Assembly (NCBI GenBank): GCA_013398055.1
Contig: VZRS01015048.1
Span: 62,001-126,000, forward strand
Length of the DNA stretch: 64,000 nt
Reading direction: 5' to 3'
DNA from: Ifrita kowaldi
Lineage: Eukaryota > Chordata > Aves > Passeriformes > Cinclosomatidae
Positions within the stretch are counted from its first letter, which is position 1, and each line of letters starts with the position of its first letter. A model generated the notes under the pieces. The model was not told where the DNA came from. It worked only from the letters and a program-made list of their open reading frames with translations, and ran no database searches. Below, piece by piece: positions 1-13,400 of the stretch. Position numbers and translations under genes: made by a program.

Positions 1-3000
1 ACTGCAAAGGTTTGGGTTTGTTGGTTTGTTTCCCCCCTTGGAGCAGTAAATCAACAGGCTGTAATTAAAGATGTTAAGAAGCTCCTTCATTTTCCAGTCC
101 AAAGTTTAATTTACTGAAGCATCTCTAACTATCTGGCAGCTGAATCACACAGTTTGTATTTCTCTTCTCCTTTATGGAGCAGGACAGAAGACCAGAGACA
201 CCTCATTCAGAGACTCTCGGTGCTGCTGAGTGTATCTATCAGCCAAAGCCACCTGTGGCTGTTCACCTTCCCTCTTTCAGAAGAAGTTCTTTTCCACAGC
301 ACTGCTCCACACCCATATTTTTCCATTCACTGGTTGCTACCGTTGTTCTCCTTTTGTTTCCAAAAAGAAATAAAGAAAAAAACCAGATGGCTTTAGTGCT
401 GTTTACCCCAGGAAACATTTTGAGCATTCAGTAATAAAACTGGGAGGAAATCCTTCACTTCCTTTATGCCTCCTAGCAAGTAACCACATCAATATGAAGT
501 GAGGATGTTTTTGGGTACTAACCTAATGTCACCGAACAAAACACAGCCATAAATACTTTCAAGATGCAGTCTTGAATCGGGATGGTGGATGAGGAAAAGC
601 CACTTCTGTTTTGGAAAGGAATTCTTTCCTTCTGCAACCACTTTCTAAATTGCACTGACATTTAGCAATTAACATACAAAAGCTTTTCTATCCGCAGGAT
701 CATTTTTCATGTCAATAAACACATTCCTTTGCTTTTTGGTGCAATGTTTAATAATTCTCATTTCCTATAGGGGAAGGGAGCCCTTGTATTTTATTTGTAT
801 TACACAAATTACATGGAAGAAACAAAGCCATATCTGATCATAATTATTAAATTAAGAACATTTGCATAAATCCCTTTTTTTTCCCCCTAATCTAGTTTGC
901 TGTTGGTAAACAGTGTGTTATCTAGGTTTAGCAAAGCATTTGGTTTCTAGCCAGATTTTTGCTTTCCCCTTGTCCTTTTTGAAGTTCTCTTGGCAGGCAG
1001 GATCTGCTTCTCCTAAGCTATCTGTCATCACGCAAAGTGGATTCCAGCTTCAGACAACAAATGAGTTGCTATTCTGGATTTATGGGCTGAACTGTTGTTA
1101 AGTCACTGCCTCTCTGCTCTGGGCTTTTAGGATTTGTCTCTGTTCCAGCCCGAAGCTCTGCTCTGAGAGCTCCTCTGGGGGCTCCGTGGCACTCCCTGTC
1201 TGGTGGGTGCCTGGGCTGGGTGCTGAGGGGACAGCTTGGTGTGTGGGACTGTTAAAATGGGAAAAGGACTGTCTGGTCTCCATGGGAGCCCCTCAGATTT
1301 CCGAGTTGGAGTGACACGATGGCAGTTAGGATTGATGAGAGAAGAATAAATGAAGAATAAATTTATTCCCCCCCCTGCCCCTGCCTGGAAGCGAGGGTGT
1401 GTGTTGACAGAAATGATCTAACACCTCCTACAGAACAGGAGATATCAGAAACACCTGAAATATCCACGAAATGTCTGTGCCTGGCAAAATAGAGCCTGGG
1501 TCCCTGGCTTGCTCTTGAGGTGCTGTGGGGCCCGTGCTCTGTCCCTATGACCACGAGCAGCCTGTGGTGGCACAGTGCAAGTCAAGCAGTGAATGCTGGT
1601 GTCTGCTGAGCTGCTTAGCTGGAACCTGCGGAGGTACAGAGAGCACGGGTGGGATTCTCCAGTTACCTTTATATTCCTGTCAGGTGGCTTTCCTGGGATG
1701 GGGTTGTGGGTTTGGGTGGATGAATATGAGGGCTGAGGCTATGTCAGGCTGCTGTTAGTTAGAATTTCTGGGTGGTTGTAAGAGCTTTGGTGGGTGTGTG
1801 GGGGAGGCTTTGGGACTCCTTTCCCATTCCCAGTGCCACCTACTTTAGGACAGCCTGATTTCACTCTCCTGCAACCACCTTCTGCTACTCCTCTGATTTC
1901 TTGGGGAAGTCCTTCTTCCCCTCCCCAGCTCATGGTTAACCAGCTGGTTATTCATTTTCAGTATTATCTCTTCCTTTACAAGGGAGAAAATTGAACAGCA
2001 ATTCCAATCCTGAGCAACCAAGGTTTTTGTAAGGAATGAAAAGGACACTTGGTGCTTTTGAAAGTAGCATTGATGACCGTCTCATAAATAGAAGCACTTT
2101 TCTCTTCTGCTCCAGGAAACCCTGTCAGATCCCAGCCTGGAATTCTTTTCCTTTAAAAGCTTGTTATTTAGTTGCTGGCATACTTTTCCTGACTGGAGAC
2201 GCAGCAGGCTCCAAAAAAGATAGTGGGGGCCATGGAGAAGTTACCCTGCTGAGATGTGCAAATCCCAGTGAGACGTGTTCTCACTGCCCTGCCCTTGACA
2301 TGGAGCTCTGCCTTGGTGCATGGGGGAGAAGAAGGAACTTAAATGTGAGTGAAAGTGGACAGATCATGGAGCTGAATCTCTCTGGAGCACTCCACCTCCA
2401 GCCTTGCAGGTGTCGCTGTAGGTGTCAGGTTGTGTGTCCGTGGTGTGTGGATTTGGGGCTGGCCCAGCTGGGCACCTCCAGCACAAGCAGCTGGTGGACA
2501 GCACACTTCCCCAGGGTGCAGTCTGCTCAGAGATCAGCCTTGCAGGCTGCCACAGCACGTCCTGACTGCCTGGTGACTCTGTGACACACCGAGGCGTTGG
2601 CACCGTGAGGTACCTGACAAATCCTGCAAAGGAAGGATTTAAGAAGTGTGAGTGAAAGGAGAGGTCCTGCATTTGTGGTGTCTGGTCCAGCTACCTTTAG
2701 AGACAGGAGGCTCACGTTGATTTAAATGGAATCTGGATTGACCCCTAGTAAATGAGATCATTTGCAAAATTGAAGCCTTTGTTTACTTGCTGGATTGGAG
2801 CCTGACTGTTGGTGGGGTCCCAGAGACAGAGAGCCAGGCACTTAACTTGAAAATGACTTTACTGCAATAATGTCATTACATTTTATTGACCAAGCATTTC
2901 CACAAGTGGTGAAAGGGGATTATTGGGAGATTGGGATGAATGTGCATTATGTCACTTTTGAATCATATCCTGTTTGCAGGGAAGATGTGAGCCCTGATTG

Positions 3001-6000
3001 AGTGACCCACCAGGCAGAGGGGGTTTGTGTGTAGGAGCTGTGCTACTGTGTGCATGGGAGCTGGGGGCTGCCTGGATGAAAGGTTCTGGTGGAAAACTAC
3101 AAAGCCATATCAGAGGAAATGCCTTCAACGTATCTAAATCAAGATGTATGGGCTTTTATTTTTGCATGTGTTACGTATCCCTGAGCTCTTTTTGGTCAAC
3201 TGACAGTCATTAGACAGAGCTGCATTGCTTCCCAATTTACTCATTGCAGGGCTGTGACTTAACTGCTAACAGAGTAATATTTTTCCTCGTATGTAACTTA
3301 TAATTTTTTGGATGTGCACCCAGCTCCTGCCATGGATTAAAGTTCCAGAGAGGTGTGCCACTGTTCACCAGGCACTGACAGCCTTCAAATGGCTGTTGAG
3401 CACAGCCACATGCAAAGTGTTAGCACAGTTGCTTGCAAAGGCCTTTTCTCTTGCAGCCACACTCAGCTAGGAAATGAAATACAAGATCACCGTGACATCA
3501 ATAAAACATTCTGTCAGCGAGGCGTTTAAGTTACCTGGAAGCTGAATTCCATTTACAGGAATGGCAGCAGAGTACACTGTCTGCATTTTTTTCCCCCAAG
3601 AATCAGTTTCTCTGATTGATTGCATTTGTGTTTCATCGTGTGTTTCCATCACAATTCTGTGATTCTGTGTGAGTGAATCTTGTTTCCATTTGTGGTATTT
3701 TTATAAGGCTTATGAAAGTGAATGGTACTAAACTGGGAGCTTTAGGAGAATGGTTTTCAAGCAGGAACAATAAGACTGGAAAAGATTTCCTGTGTTTGTT
3801 AATTCTCATCTGGGCTTGGGTCTTTAGGTCCTAATACTCTGCATTGGAGGCTATTCTAAAATTTATTGCTCATAAGGGAATCTTTTGGCATATGTGCCCA
3901 AATATACCAGAATATTTCTCATCAAAACCACCTCAGTGACTTTTCCCACATTTTTGTGACTTTGATTGGGCTGAATATGCCCAGCTTCAGTGATTCTTAT
4001 ACTCAGGAATTCTTGGTAGGGTCATCATGAGATATATGCTCTGATCCTCCAAGACTAGTGACATGACCGGTGTGAGGATCTAAGGATGAGCTCAGGGCCA
4101 GTCCAGGCAGCTGTAGAGGAATAGCCTTGCAGTAAGTAATGCTGGGCTTTCCACAACAAAATTTCTCATTCAGTGCCAGAAGTGGTCCTCTTGGATGTTG
4201 CATTCTCATCTAAATTCATAGTTGGTAAAACAGAGGAACAGACCTCACACTAATTCTTCTGGGGAGAAGAATACGACAGAAAATCAAGTTTCTTTTATTC
4301 AGATATTTAGAATATAGATTAAATGCCACGCTTTAAATAATGCAAGTAGAGCTAAGGCTTAGTAAGATGACTGTTTTTCTCCTCTCAGGTCATGATTAAT
4401 AAATAGCATTGTGTTCCTGTTTTTTCTGCACTAAATCTCCTCCTCAAGGCTGTAGTGATCCTCTCCCTGTGGTCACAGGAGCTGTCCCCAGGCAGAGAGG
4501 CAGTGGAGGGCCCTGTGTCTGCTCAGCCCGTGTTCCCTGCCCGAGTCTTGTCCATTTTTTGGTCTGTTGTGGCCACAGGGCTTGGGAAAGGCACAGTTTG
4601 TGTTTGGGTCACAAGGGCGCCCATGGCTAAACAGTTTGTGCTGCCTAATCCATGTTTGTGGCATGAAGTCACACATCTCCCCAAGTGACATTTTATCTAA
4701 TCCATTTCTGGCTTTAAGGAGATTATAAATGTCTTTCACTGAGCTTCTGTTTTCACAGAAATAAAGGAAGAGTTGTAGATGAGTTTGCTGCTAAGATTTG
4801 TGTGCCTGTGTGTGTGTATGTACTGAGGATTTATTTATTAGATTTCCAACCGTAAACAGTTTAATGTTTTTGAATTACTGCTCAGTCTCATTTAGTTTGG
4901 TTGTGACCTTGAGCAATACATTTCCAGGGCTCTTGCTAATGGACCTTTTAAATGATGACAATGACATACACCAGGCTCTTTGATAGGGGAACCACTGCTA
5001 CACTGCATATTATTTTAATGTTATTCTACAAAGTAACCATTATAATATCGTTATTATTTTTTAACTCCGGTTTTATTTGTCACACCAACATTACAACAAT
5101 CTACATCTGAAATATTTCCTCATTTGTGCAAAGCACATTTCTCTGCCAGGGGTAATGAAATGACCAAGCAGTGACCCTCATTTTTATGTTTCTCCTACTG
5201 TGAAGAGGAATTGAAGATGAAATGTAGAAGCTAATAGCTGTGCAGCCCCAGTGAATCTAGCAAATCTGAAGAGCCCAGCCACGGGATACATTTAAATATT
5301 AAAGCAGTTTTTATGTGCTCTAAACAATATTTGATGCAGCTCTCAGTATGCTTTAATCTGGCTAAATGGTTATTGTGTTATGTGTCCTAGCTGTAAAACT
5401 GTCGAGCTCTTTTGTGGTCAGGATACTTCTCCTCACTGCATTTTAGATTTGACATCGATAAACATAAAGGAGCATTCTCCAAATGCATCCTGAGCAAGTT
5501 AATCCTGCATGGAGCAGGGTGCTTAGAAACCATTCACATTTATTTGATGCTTCCTTCCTGATGTGCACTGTAACAATTGCTTGTAGGGAAGGGAAGGTGC
5601 TGGTTTTTCGAGGGGGGAAAAAGGGAACTTGACACAGTTCAGTCCTACAGGGAGAGTGACCCCTGGCAAGGTTCAGGTCTGAGGCAGGAAAACCTTGGCT
5701 AGTGACTTTTTCTTGACTGCTGACTTGTATAGAAACAATGACAAACATCTTAATTTTCTCTGTCTTAATTGCCTCCGTCCACTCTGGCTGGCCTATTTCT
5801 TTGGAAAGGAAAGTGCTTGCTGGAAGTTGGCTGCTCCAGCTGATGGAGCATCTCCAGGTAGAAGTGTTGGACTAGAAGTAGTTTTTTGCACGTGTCAAGG
5901 CTGTGACTGAATTTTCTGCTGTTTTGTGTCTCTTGTGGGGGTTAGTCAAGGCTCACAAAGGCTCTGATGGAATTTTTCCAGGTTTTGCAGTCTTCCTAAC

Positions 6001-9000
6001 TGAGCTCAGGTTGTATTATTATCCTGAGGGGCAGTAAAAATTTCCCACCTGCTTTTTACCTGATTCATGTCCATGAGATGTGTACAAATCCTTTTGCCAT
6101 TGTTTTGTCTCCCAAATGTGATTGAAATAAGGTAGTGACCTCAAAAGTGAAAAGGATCCATATAAAACCTTATTATTCCATATTTCCTTAGAAAACAAGG
6201 CTAAACATGGAGAATTCTGGTTTTTTTCCCTTCTAATTATTCTAAAGAAAGGCCACCACTATTTCACCTCCTCTTCCTTCTACCCCTGAAGAAAAGAAAT
6301 CCAACCCCCAGTGCACCATGGCTGAAGTAGTAACAAGAGCATTTAGTAGCCTCTGGGAACAGAGTTTCTGAGCTATCCTGGAATCTCGAAATTACTTTAG
6401 CAATCTCCTTTAAATCCCAAGTGGGCAGTGATCCATATTGTAAACCCTTCACATGTAATTTGACACAATTAGCAAATTCTGCTTCTGAGACCATCTTGTG
6501 ACTTGTGCTGGAAGTGTTTCCTACAGAGGAGCTGTGGGCTGTCTGGGTCTGGGTGGAGGTAAATGAATCAGTCCTGGGGGAAAGCTGATACTGTCCAGCC
6601 TACCCCAGGCCAGCATGCTGTTGATTAAAGAAAGTCTAGTTTATCCACTGTCAGAGGAAATGTTTCCCTGTTTATGTTCCAGAAATAAAGCAGACCATTG
6701 CACAGAATCCCAGTGCAGGTCTTTTCTGGACTCTGAGTTGCTTCTGGTCAAACCGATTTTCCTTAAACAAAGTGATTTTCCGATGCTTGTAACTGGCCTT
6801 TCTATCACCAAGTCGAGTGATCTTTGTCAGTCTGACTCTTTTATGATCTTGCTAATGAACTTTCCATTTTATGCTTCTTGTCTGATTAGCAATGCCAGAG
6901 ATTTAACCAAGCAGAGATAATTCATTAGTCTGAGCCCCAGCTCTGAGGGCACGGTGTCAGACCCTCCCTTCCTGCTCCCTGCGCTCCAATAGTTTCTCTC
7001 TGCTCTGAGGTCTCCTCCATTTGTTTCTGAGGGAAAAGGCAGAAGCCTTCTCCTGCTATTCATTCCTTAAGTATTGGTCATTCTCGACTCATTGACAGTG
7101 AAATCCACAGGATTGTTTTGGAAACTCTTAAGCTGCCATTTATTTTTAAAATCCATACTAAGGTTCATGCAGATGAGTGAAAACAGAAAAAAACATGGGT
7201 AGATTCTGACTTGTGGTGTATAAAAATAAGTGATTATTTGCAGTTTGTGGGTGCAGCTATGTTTATTTGTGCTCCAATCCCTTTTCCTTTGATGTTGTTT
7301 TAATTTGCTGCCCTTGCATTCAGAAATGAAATTTTTAATCTGAGTAAGTGTTGAAGTCAGTGTACTGTAAAGCAGGATAGAGATCTCTATGAGAATGACT
7401 ATGTATTACTCAAGCATGTTGGTTTGATCCTGAGCAGGGAGTTGTTTCCTTTCTAGAGCTGCTTTCTGGGATTGGGAAGTGGATACTCAGCGGATCAATC
7501 CCTGTGAATGCTGCTGCCACACCTGCACTGGGTTAGTGGGCTGTCCAGGCTGACCATTTCTTGGCCACATTCCTTAGCAGGTTGTATCAATTCCATGTCA
7601 GAAACCTGGTTCTGCCAAACAGGGAGGAGGCTGGTGAGCAGGGAGCAGCTGGAATGGTGGGGATTCACCTGACAGAAGGATAAGACTGCCTCCCTTCAGT
7701 GACAGAGTGGGTTCTTAGGGAAACCTAAAAAAGTCTTGTTTCTTCCTGGAACCAGAAGCAGACTTGTACCAACTCTACCAGAAAGGCTGGAATCAGAGCC
7801 AGTGAAACCTTGCAGGGAGTAAGGACAGATATGGGCATGGGAGTCCTCCACGTCAGAACCTGCAACAGCAGCCAGGTGAGATTCTTTGGCTGAAAAGTCT
7901 CTAAGACAGTTTGGCTGCTCTGGCACCTTTCTTTGGACCTTTTTTATTAGCTTTTGCCCAATTTCATAATCACTGCAAATTGGGAAGATTCACCAGATTC
8001 ACTCAAGCTGTACCGGATTTTGCCAGTGACGTTTTTAAAGTTATTTCCTCATTAGCAGTGGGTGCAAACCTACATTCCTTGTGTACCCACAACTACCAGA
8101 AAAACCAGTAATCATTAATCTGTCAGTGACATGATCACTGCAGTGAAAGAAGAGACTTGGGAGGCTCTGCATAGGATGCCATTTATTTATGAGCTCCATG
8201 AAAATCATACATTTTGCAGTGTGGACACTACAACCATTGTCTCTTGATGCTGGGTTTAGTTCCTGTGTACAACATGCAGGTGCCAGCAGCACATGCCAGA
8301 CAGAGCACCTTGGGACCTCTTTGTGATTATCTCCCCACTGCCTGACATGTGCCCTTCTCACTTCTACTGCTGTTGCTACAGAGGGTAGGCAGGGTCTAAT
8401 TAAAGACAAGGAGGGATGGATCTGCATATGTTGTTTGTGTTTGGGGACTGTCTGGCTCGGAGGAGTAATAATTGGCTACAGGGCCTTTCACCTCTATGGC
8501 ATGGCTTTGAATGTAGATCAGCTTAGTGACTTTTAATGCCATTACCATGTGACAGCTGTCTTACGTGTGAAATTAGCTGGTCGTTTGAGTGCTCTTCCTA
8601 CAGGAAGCCGATATCAATAATTACCACATCAAATGGTGCTATCAGCACTCCTTAAAAATATAGATGATTTTAAGTTTTATGAACTTGCTTCAAGTATACA
8701 TGCTGGTGTGTGTGGTAACAACACTGAAATAATTATAAATCCACTTAACTCCATAGCTAAATCTACGAATAAGAGAAATACATGCTGTAGGTAAGATATA
8801 GCAGTAGCATCTAACTGGAGGGCTCCAAGATCTCTCTGCATTTGTGGTGCCATTATAATATAGGGCATGTAAGTTCATAATGCATTTAAAATTAGACTGT
8901 GTGACTCTCTCCTAAATGGGGACTCACAGTGAAAAAGCAGCATCAAACAGAAAAGGCCAAGGTAGCTGAGAGAAAAGTCCTTCTTGATAAATGACTCCCA

Positions 9001-10299
9001 TTTCCACGGTGGGAGCTGTAAGGAGAGATATGTCTTTTTAGGCTAGTTGATACAGCTGAATGAAACAGATAAGCTTTTGGACACATGGCCTCCTGTTTTT
9101 AATGTGCCAGCCCTAGACTGAGGCAGCAGCTCAGCTCTTGCTAAAAACTTTTGCACCTTGCCAGCTGCAACTGGTTTGCCTGAAGAGGAATGGTCCATGT
9201 CCTCCTGATTCCATCCCTCCTGGTGGCTGTGAGCTGAGCTGTAGGTGCTTACAGGATGCAGTTTAGCCACTTGAAGAAAAAGTGACCTCATGACAACCAT
9301 TCCACACCAGGGAAACGTGCTGAGGTTGAAGGTTGGCCTCAAATTCTTTGTCCTCTACTGCCTTTTGGAGTTCTGTTTTCCATGGCAACACTACCAGCAG
9401 CAATAATGCAGCTGTGAGCCCTCGCCTCATTCCCCCTCCTTCCCACCTGAGTGGGAAGCTAATGATGCAGCTGGGAATGTTGACTAAATGCATTTGTGCT
9501 GGAGAGCAATGGCTCATGAAAATTAAACCCTTCTGTGGAAAAAGCTTTTTTTAATTTTAAAAAGAGCTTTTTATTGCATATTCCTCCTGGACCACAAAGG
9601 AAAACAGCTCCAACAGAAGAACCCAAGGTTTTGCAGGTCTCTGATGGGGTGGAAAAACCCGAGCCTGTGTTACTGCTGTTCTTTGCTTGATATGATACCA
9701 GATTTGTGCAAAGAACAACAGATCCAAAGAAAAGGTTTGCTGAGAAAGACACGGTCTCACCCTGCTCTGAGGAGAGAAAAGGAATAGCTGACATCTTGAC
9801 ATTTTTCCTAATATGGAATTCTTTTCTTCCAGCAGGTCCTTTCCGAGGTGATGAAGGGAAATTTCTCAGCATGACTGTTCCTTGCTTATGGTCCCTAGAT
9901 TTTCTGCTTGGTTGATTCTGTAGGTTTGCATGCAATCCCTTCCTCCCCAGAATCATGTAATACCTGTATGCTCATACATTATTATGGTAACTTGTTCTCC
10001 TCGGGGTGAAAATTATTAAACTCTCCATAGTTCTGCAGTCCCCCAAAATACATGTAGCCCCTCCTATTAGGTAATGAAGCCATTATTCACTAACAAATTA
10101 AACATGCAAGTCGGTGAAGGTCTTTTGTAAACAGATAAGGTGTTATCTGTTAGGGAAAAGAGTCTCCAGGCTATCACAAAACAGGATAATTTACATGACG
10201 TGAAGGATGTTCCTGAGATCCTGCAAAGATGCAGTAACAGAGGATACCTTGCTTTACAGTGACATGAAGGGTGGCTTCTCAGGCCCAGCTTCTTGGGGG
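1..10299. other. Unique non-coding DNA, no supported gene
   Basis: I see no gene, RNA gene or recognisable mobile element here. Open frames are short and overlap on both strands. The longest, about 180 codons on the plus strand from 2036, is rich in Cys, Arg and Ser and has no domain I know. The stretch is AT-biased with more GC-rich patches at about 1100-1800, 2200-2700 and 4440-4640. It contains only trivial low-complexity DNA, such as a C-run near 1367 and a short TG run near 4801. It is most likely intergenic or intronic. Confidence 0.6.
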
Positions 10300-10413
10300 T
10301 CTTCAGAGAGGGTTTTTGGAACAGGTTAGAGACACATCTGTCACAAGTGCCAGAGTCCATGTCTCTGTCTGGATGACCTCCTAAAGCCCTCTCCAGACTG
10401 CTCTTCTATGATA
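10300..10413 (+). mobile_element. CR1 LINE 3'-end fragment (old)
   Basis: The segment reads through the phrases expected at the 3' end of older sauropsid CR1 elements. First comes a TTTTTGGAACAGGTTAGA-like block followed by ACATCTGTCA, then a GGATGACCTCCTAAAG block, a CTCCAGACTGCTCTTC block and finally TTCTATGATA. The order and spacing match the CR1 3' untranslated end in plus orientation. Only the terminal part is recognisable, as expected for a 5'-truncated copy. It is clearly diverged, so insertion is old. The 5' border is approximate: sequence from about 10195 may belong to the same copy but is too decayed to call. Confidence 0.78.
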
Positions 10414-13400
10414 GATGCATACCCAGGCAAGCACAGGAACGCATTTCTACCAAAAGAAGTAGAAATGTTGCCTAACACAGGATTACACAGCGATACAACA
10501 GGTTGGGACTACTTGGTGAGCCCTTTGTACTTTCTGCTGCTGCCATCCCTGTCCTGGGGTGCACCTGAGCCTTTTATCCTTTGAAAAACTCTTGACAGGG
10601 CCCCAAAGGAGAGACATGCAGCATGTGTAGTAGGCTGAGAAATGCTGAGCTGTAGCATTGGCTTCAAAAAGTCCAGTTTTACAGGTGAAGTACTTGATGG
10701 GAGGGGTCAGAAATAGAGGGATGTTGGTCATTTAGCAACAAGGAGAGGGAGCAGTGTTTCTTGCATGGGAAAATTAAGTGACAGGAACGGGAAGAAGAAA
10801 CCCAGGGACACGTGTCACTGGCACAGACACACCGTGTCTCAGTGGGGTGGAGATCTCTTTCATTACTGCATCACACAAACAGCAGCCTGTCCTGCTCCAG
10901 ATGTGTTTTATACCTTCATCACAGACCTCTTTCTGCGTGAAAAGCAATTCCCCCACAAATGGCCCTTCATTAGCTGTGGGGTCATGTCAGAAACAATCAT
11001 CAGTGTATTGCTGATGTGGCCAATGCATCTTGTGAACTCCCTGACCCCAGCAGTCAGCAGGATTTATTTATGTGAGCACTAATATGAAAAGCATTAGCAT
11101 TAATAAGAGAGCTCTCGACCCAGTTGGTGTGAGGGGTCAGCAGAAGTTTACAGACACCTTTGCCTAACATTCCTATCATGCCTGGCAGTTTGACTCTCAT
11201 CTTGTTTTTTTGCAGGCTCTGAATAATGATATAATTCTCAAATCCTTCTACAATCCATCAATATAGCAGGAATCCAGCACAACTGGGAGCCACCCTAACT
11301 GCACGACATCACCCAGTTGGGGATTGGTCTGCCTGCTCACATTCACTCATTTAGGGTGTTGTGTCAACTCATTACCCTGCTGGAAAACAAGAAAAGGGGT
11401 AGAGCAGATAAAGAACTGAAGAATTTTATTTTTTTTTTGAGAAACCTTACCCTCATGCTTCTCTTAACGTGGCTCAGGATCTCCTTCACAGACAGGACAG
11501 CAGTTCCCCAACACCCCTTGATCCAATGCACTCATCTCAGAGGATGCAATGATAGATGCTGGAGGTCTTGAACAGCCCGTACCCATTACAAGAGTATTTG
11601 AAAAAAGTGCCAGCAGTGGTGGAAGCAGAAGCTGTTGGGAAGGGTAGAAGCCTTTCTTATGACTATCTTTTTCCTTAAATTAGAAGTTGCTTTTAAAAAA
11701 ATATAACTATATACATCAACCTGATTTTTACTTAAAAAAATCTTGTTTGCACTTGGATCAAAGAACATAGAGGTAGACAGTACAGCATCCTGATTGGCCT
11801 GTAGAGCAGTAGCATACTAACCACAGAACTTGAATTGCAGGATGTTTTATTCTGGAGCCCCAGAAACATTCGGACGCCATCTGAGAGCCAGCACTATTCC
11901 CTGTGCTCACAAAGGGGGGTCTTAGATACCCATGGCTGGGAGCTAAAGGTTTGGTGGCCCTTCAGGTATCTCTCAGCTTCCTGTGCTGGGGAGAGGACTG
12001 GAAATCTTTCTAAGTGAATGGCAAACCAGTTTCAGCTGCAGAATGAGCTACCTGTGTCTGTATTAAAATGTGGGTAAATGTAGTCTGGAGTCTTACATCT
12101 GTTTGGGGCTTCTGCTTCTGGTCTTTACAGCAGCAACTGAGCATATTATGCTTCATTTCTGCCACTTGCCTTATTCCAACTCCAGCTTCGATTTGCAGTC
12201 TGGTGAAGCAGCTGTGAGTGGAAGAGCTCTCTGTAACTGTTTTGTCAGCCTTTCAGAAGTGGTGGGATGAGTATCGGTAGGAACAATGACTGTGGCAGTC
12301 CCAAGACAATAGTATCTTTTTGTTTCCAGCCTGGAGTGCTCTCCTAGCTGTCTGGCATCTCGCAGAGCTGGTTATGTTTCAGAGGAAAAAAAAAAATATG
12401 TGGATGCTTGGCTGAGCCATGGGGCTAAAAGTTCATTGCAAAACAAACAGTATTTCAGCTGTCTGACTTTTTGTAGGAGATGTTTACTTACTGCAGGAAG
12501 GTGATTGCAGCAGCCAGCATGAATTTTCTGTGTCCTTAACAGCATGTTTTACCTTGATGGCAAAATTTAATTAGGTTTGTTGGTTATTTTTTTTCTTGCC
12601 CAATTGAACTCTTTATTCACTTTGCTAGGGCAGCCATATCCCAGCTTTGTTGAAGACATGGGACGATAGAGAGGGATGGTGATTCCTGATCACACATCAG
12701 CTCCGTGGCAGGGTTGACAGTGTCTGTGTCTGTTGTCCAGACTCTTCTGTATGACAAGTATGGGACTGACAAACTCACCTTCACCATCTCCAGTTCTGCA
12801 CCTGCATCCAGCCTGCAGCAGCTGCAGCCCTTCCAGGGTCACAGAATAGGCTGGAAAGGCTCCGCAGCAGAGGGTCCAAGGTGGGAATACAGAAACAGAC
12901 ATGACTTTGGCTCTTTGGTCCCTATTGCCCACAGCACCATCAGATCCCACCTTAGAGAGACAGAAGAGGTTGTCTGGAGGGAGGTGTGGGATATTTCATG
13001 CTCCCTTTTGGGTAAACATTAGCTTCTGTGGGAGTTGCTTTATTTCTGGATTTGTTATGCTTGGTTTGTCTTGCTGGTTTTAAATATTTGTACAAGTGAC
13101 TAGAGCTGTGCAAACTGTGCCTGAAGGAACTGTGAAACAGAGGAGAAGGATTAACTGGAGGTACCAAAATTGGTCAGTATCCTAACTAAAAGTATTACTA
13201 GGGAAATTGAAGAAATATGCCAAAAGAGCAAGGAAGTATTTCCTTTCTTTTGACCCGTGGAAGCAAATGTCCAGGGAATGTGCTTGTCTGACAGAGAGCT
13301 TAGTGGTGAGAGCTTTACAATGTCTTTAAAAGTAGTAATTTATTTGTGTTTAGACATTGCAGTAGGTAGGGAGGCTGCCTGTAACATTACTGTTCAGACA

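Noticed and set aside
1690..1815. G-rich stretches suggestive of a G-quadruplex
   Set aside because: Only three runs of three or more G fall within normal loop distance at either spot, so the canonical four-run pattern is not met.
2036..2584. 182-codon open frame with Cys/Arg-rich alternation
   Set aside because: The Cys-Arg run comes from a simple GGTGTCGCTGTAGGTGTC-like repeat in the DNA, overlapping open frames exist on the other strand, and no domain is visible.
3640..3675. ACAATTCTGTGATTCTGTG, resembling the CR1 terminal repeat
   Set aside because: Only the tail-like motif is present. The upstream sequence has none of the CR1 3'-end blocks, so a chance match or very old remnant cannot be distinguished.
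12838..12862. TCACAGAATAGGCTGGAAAGG, resembling a reverse CR1 start
   Set aside because: The similarity stops after about 20 bases and the expected downstream blocks are missing.
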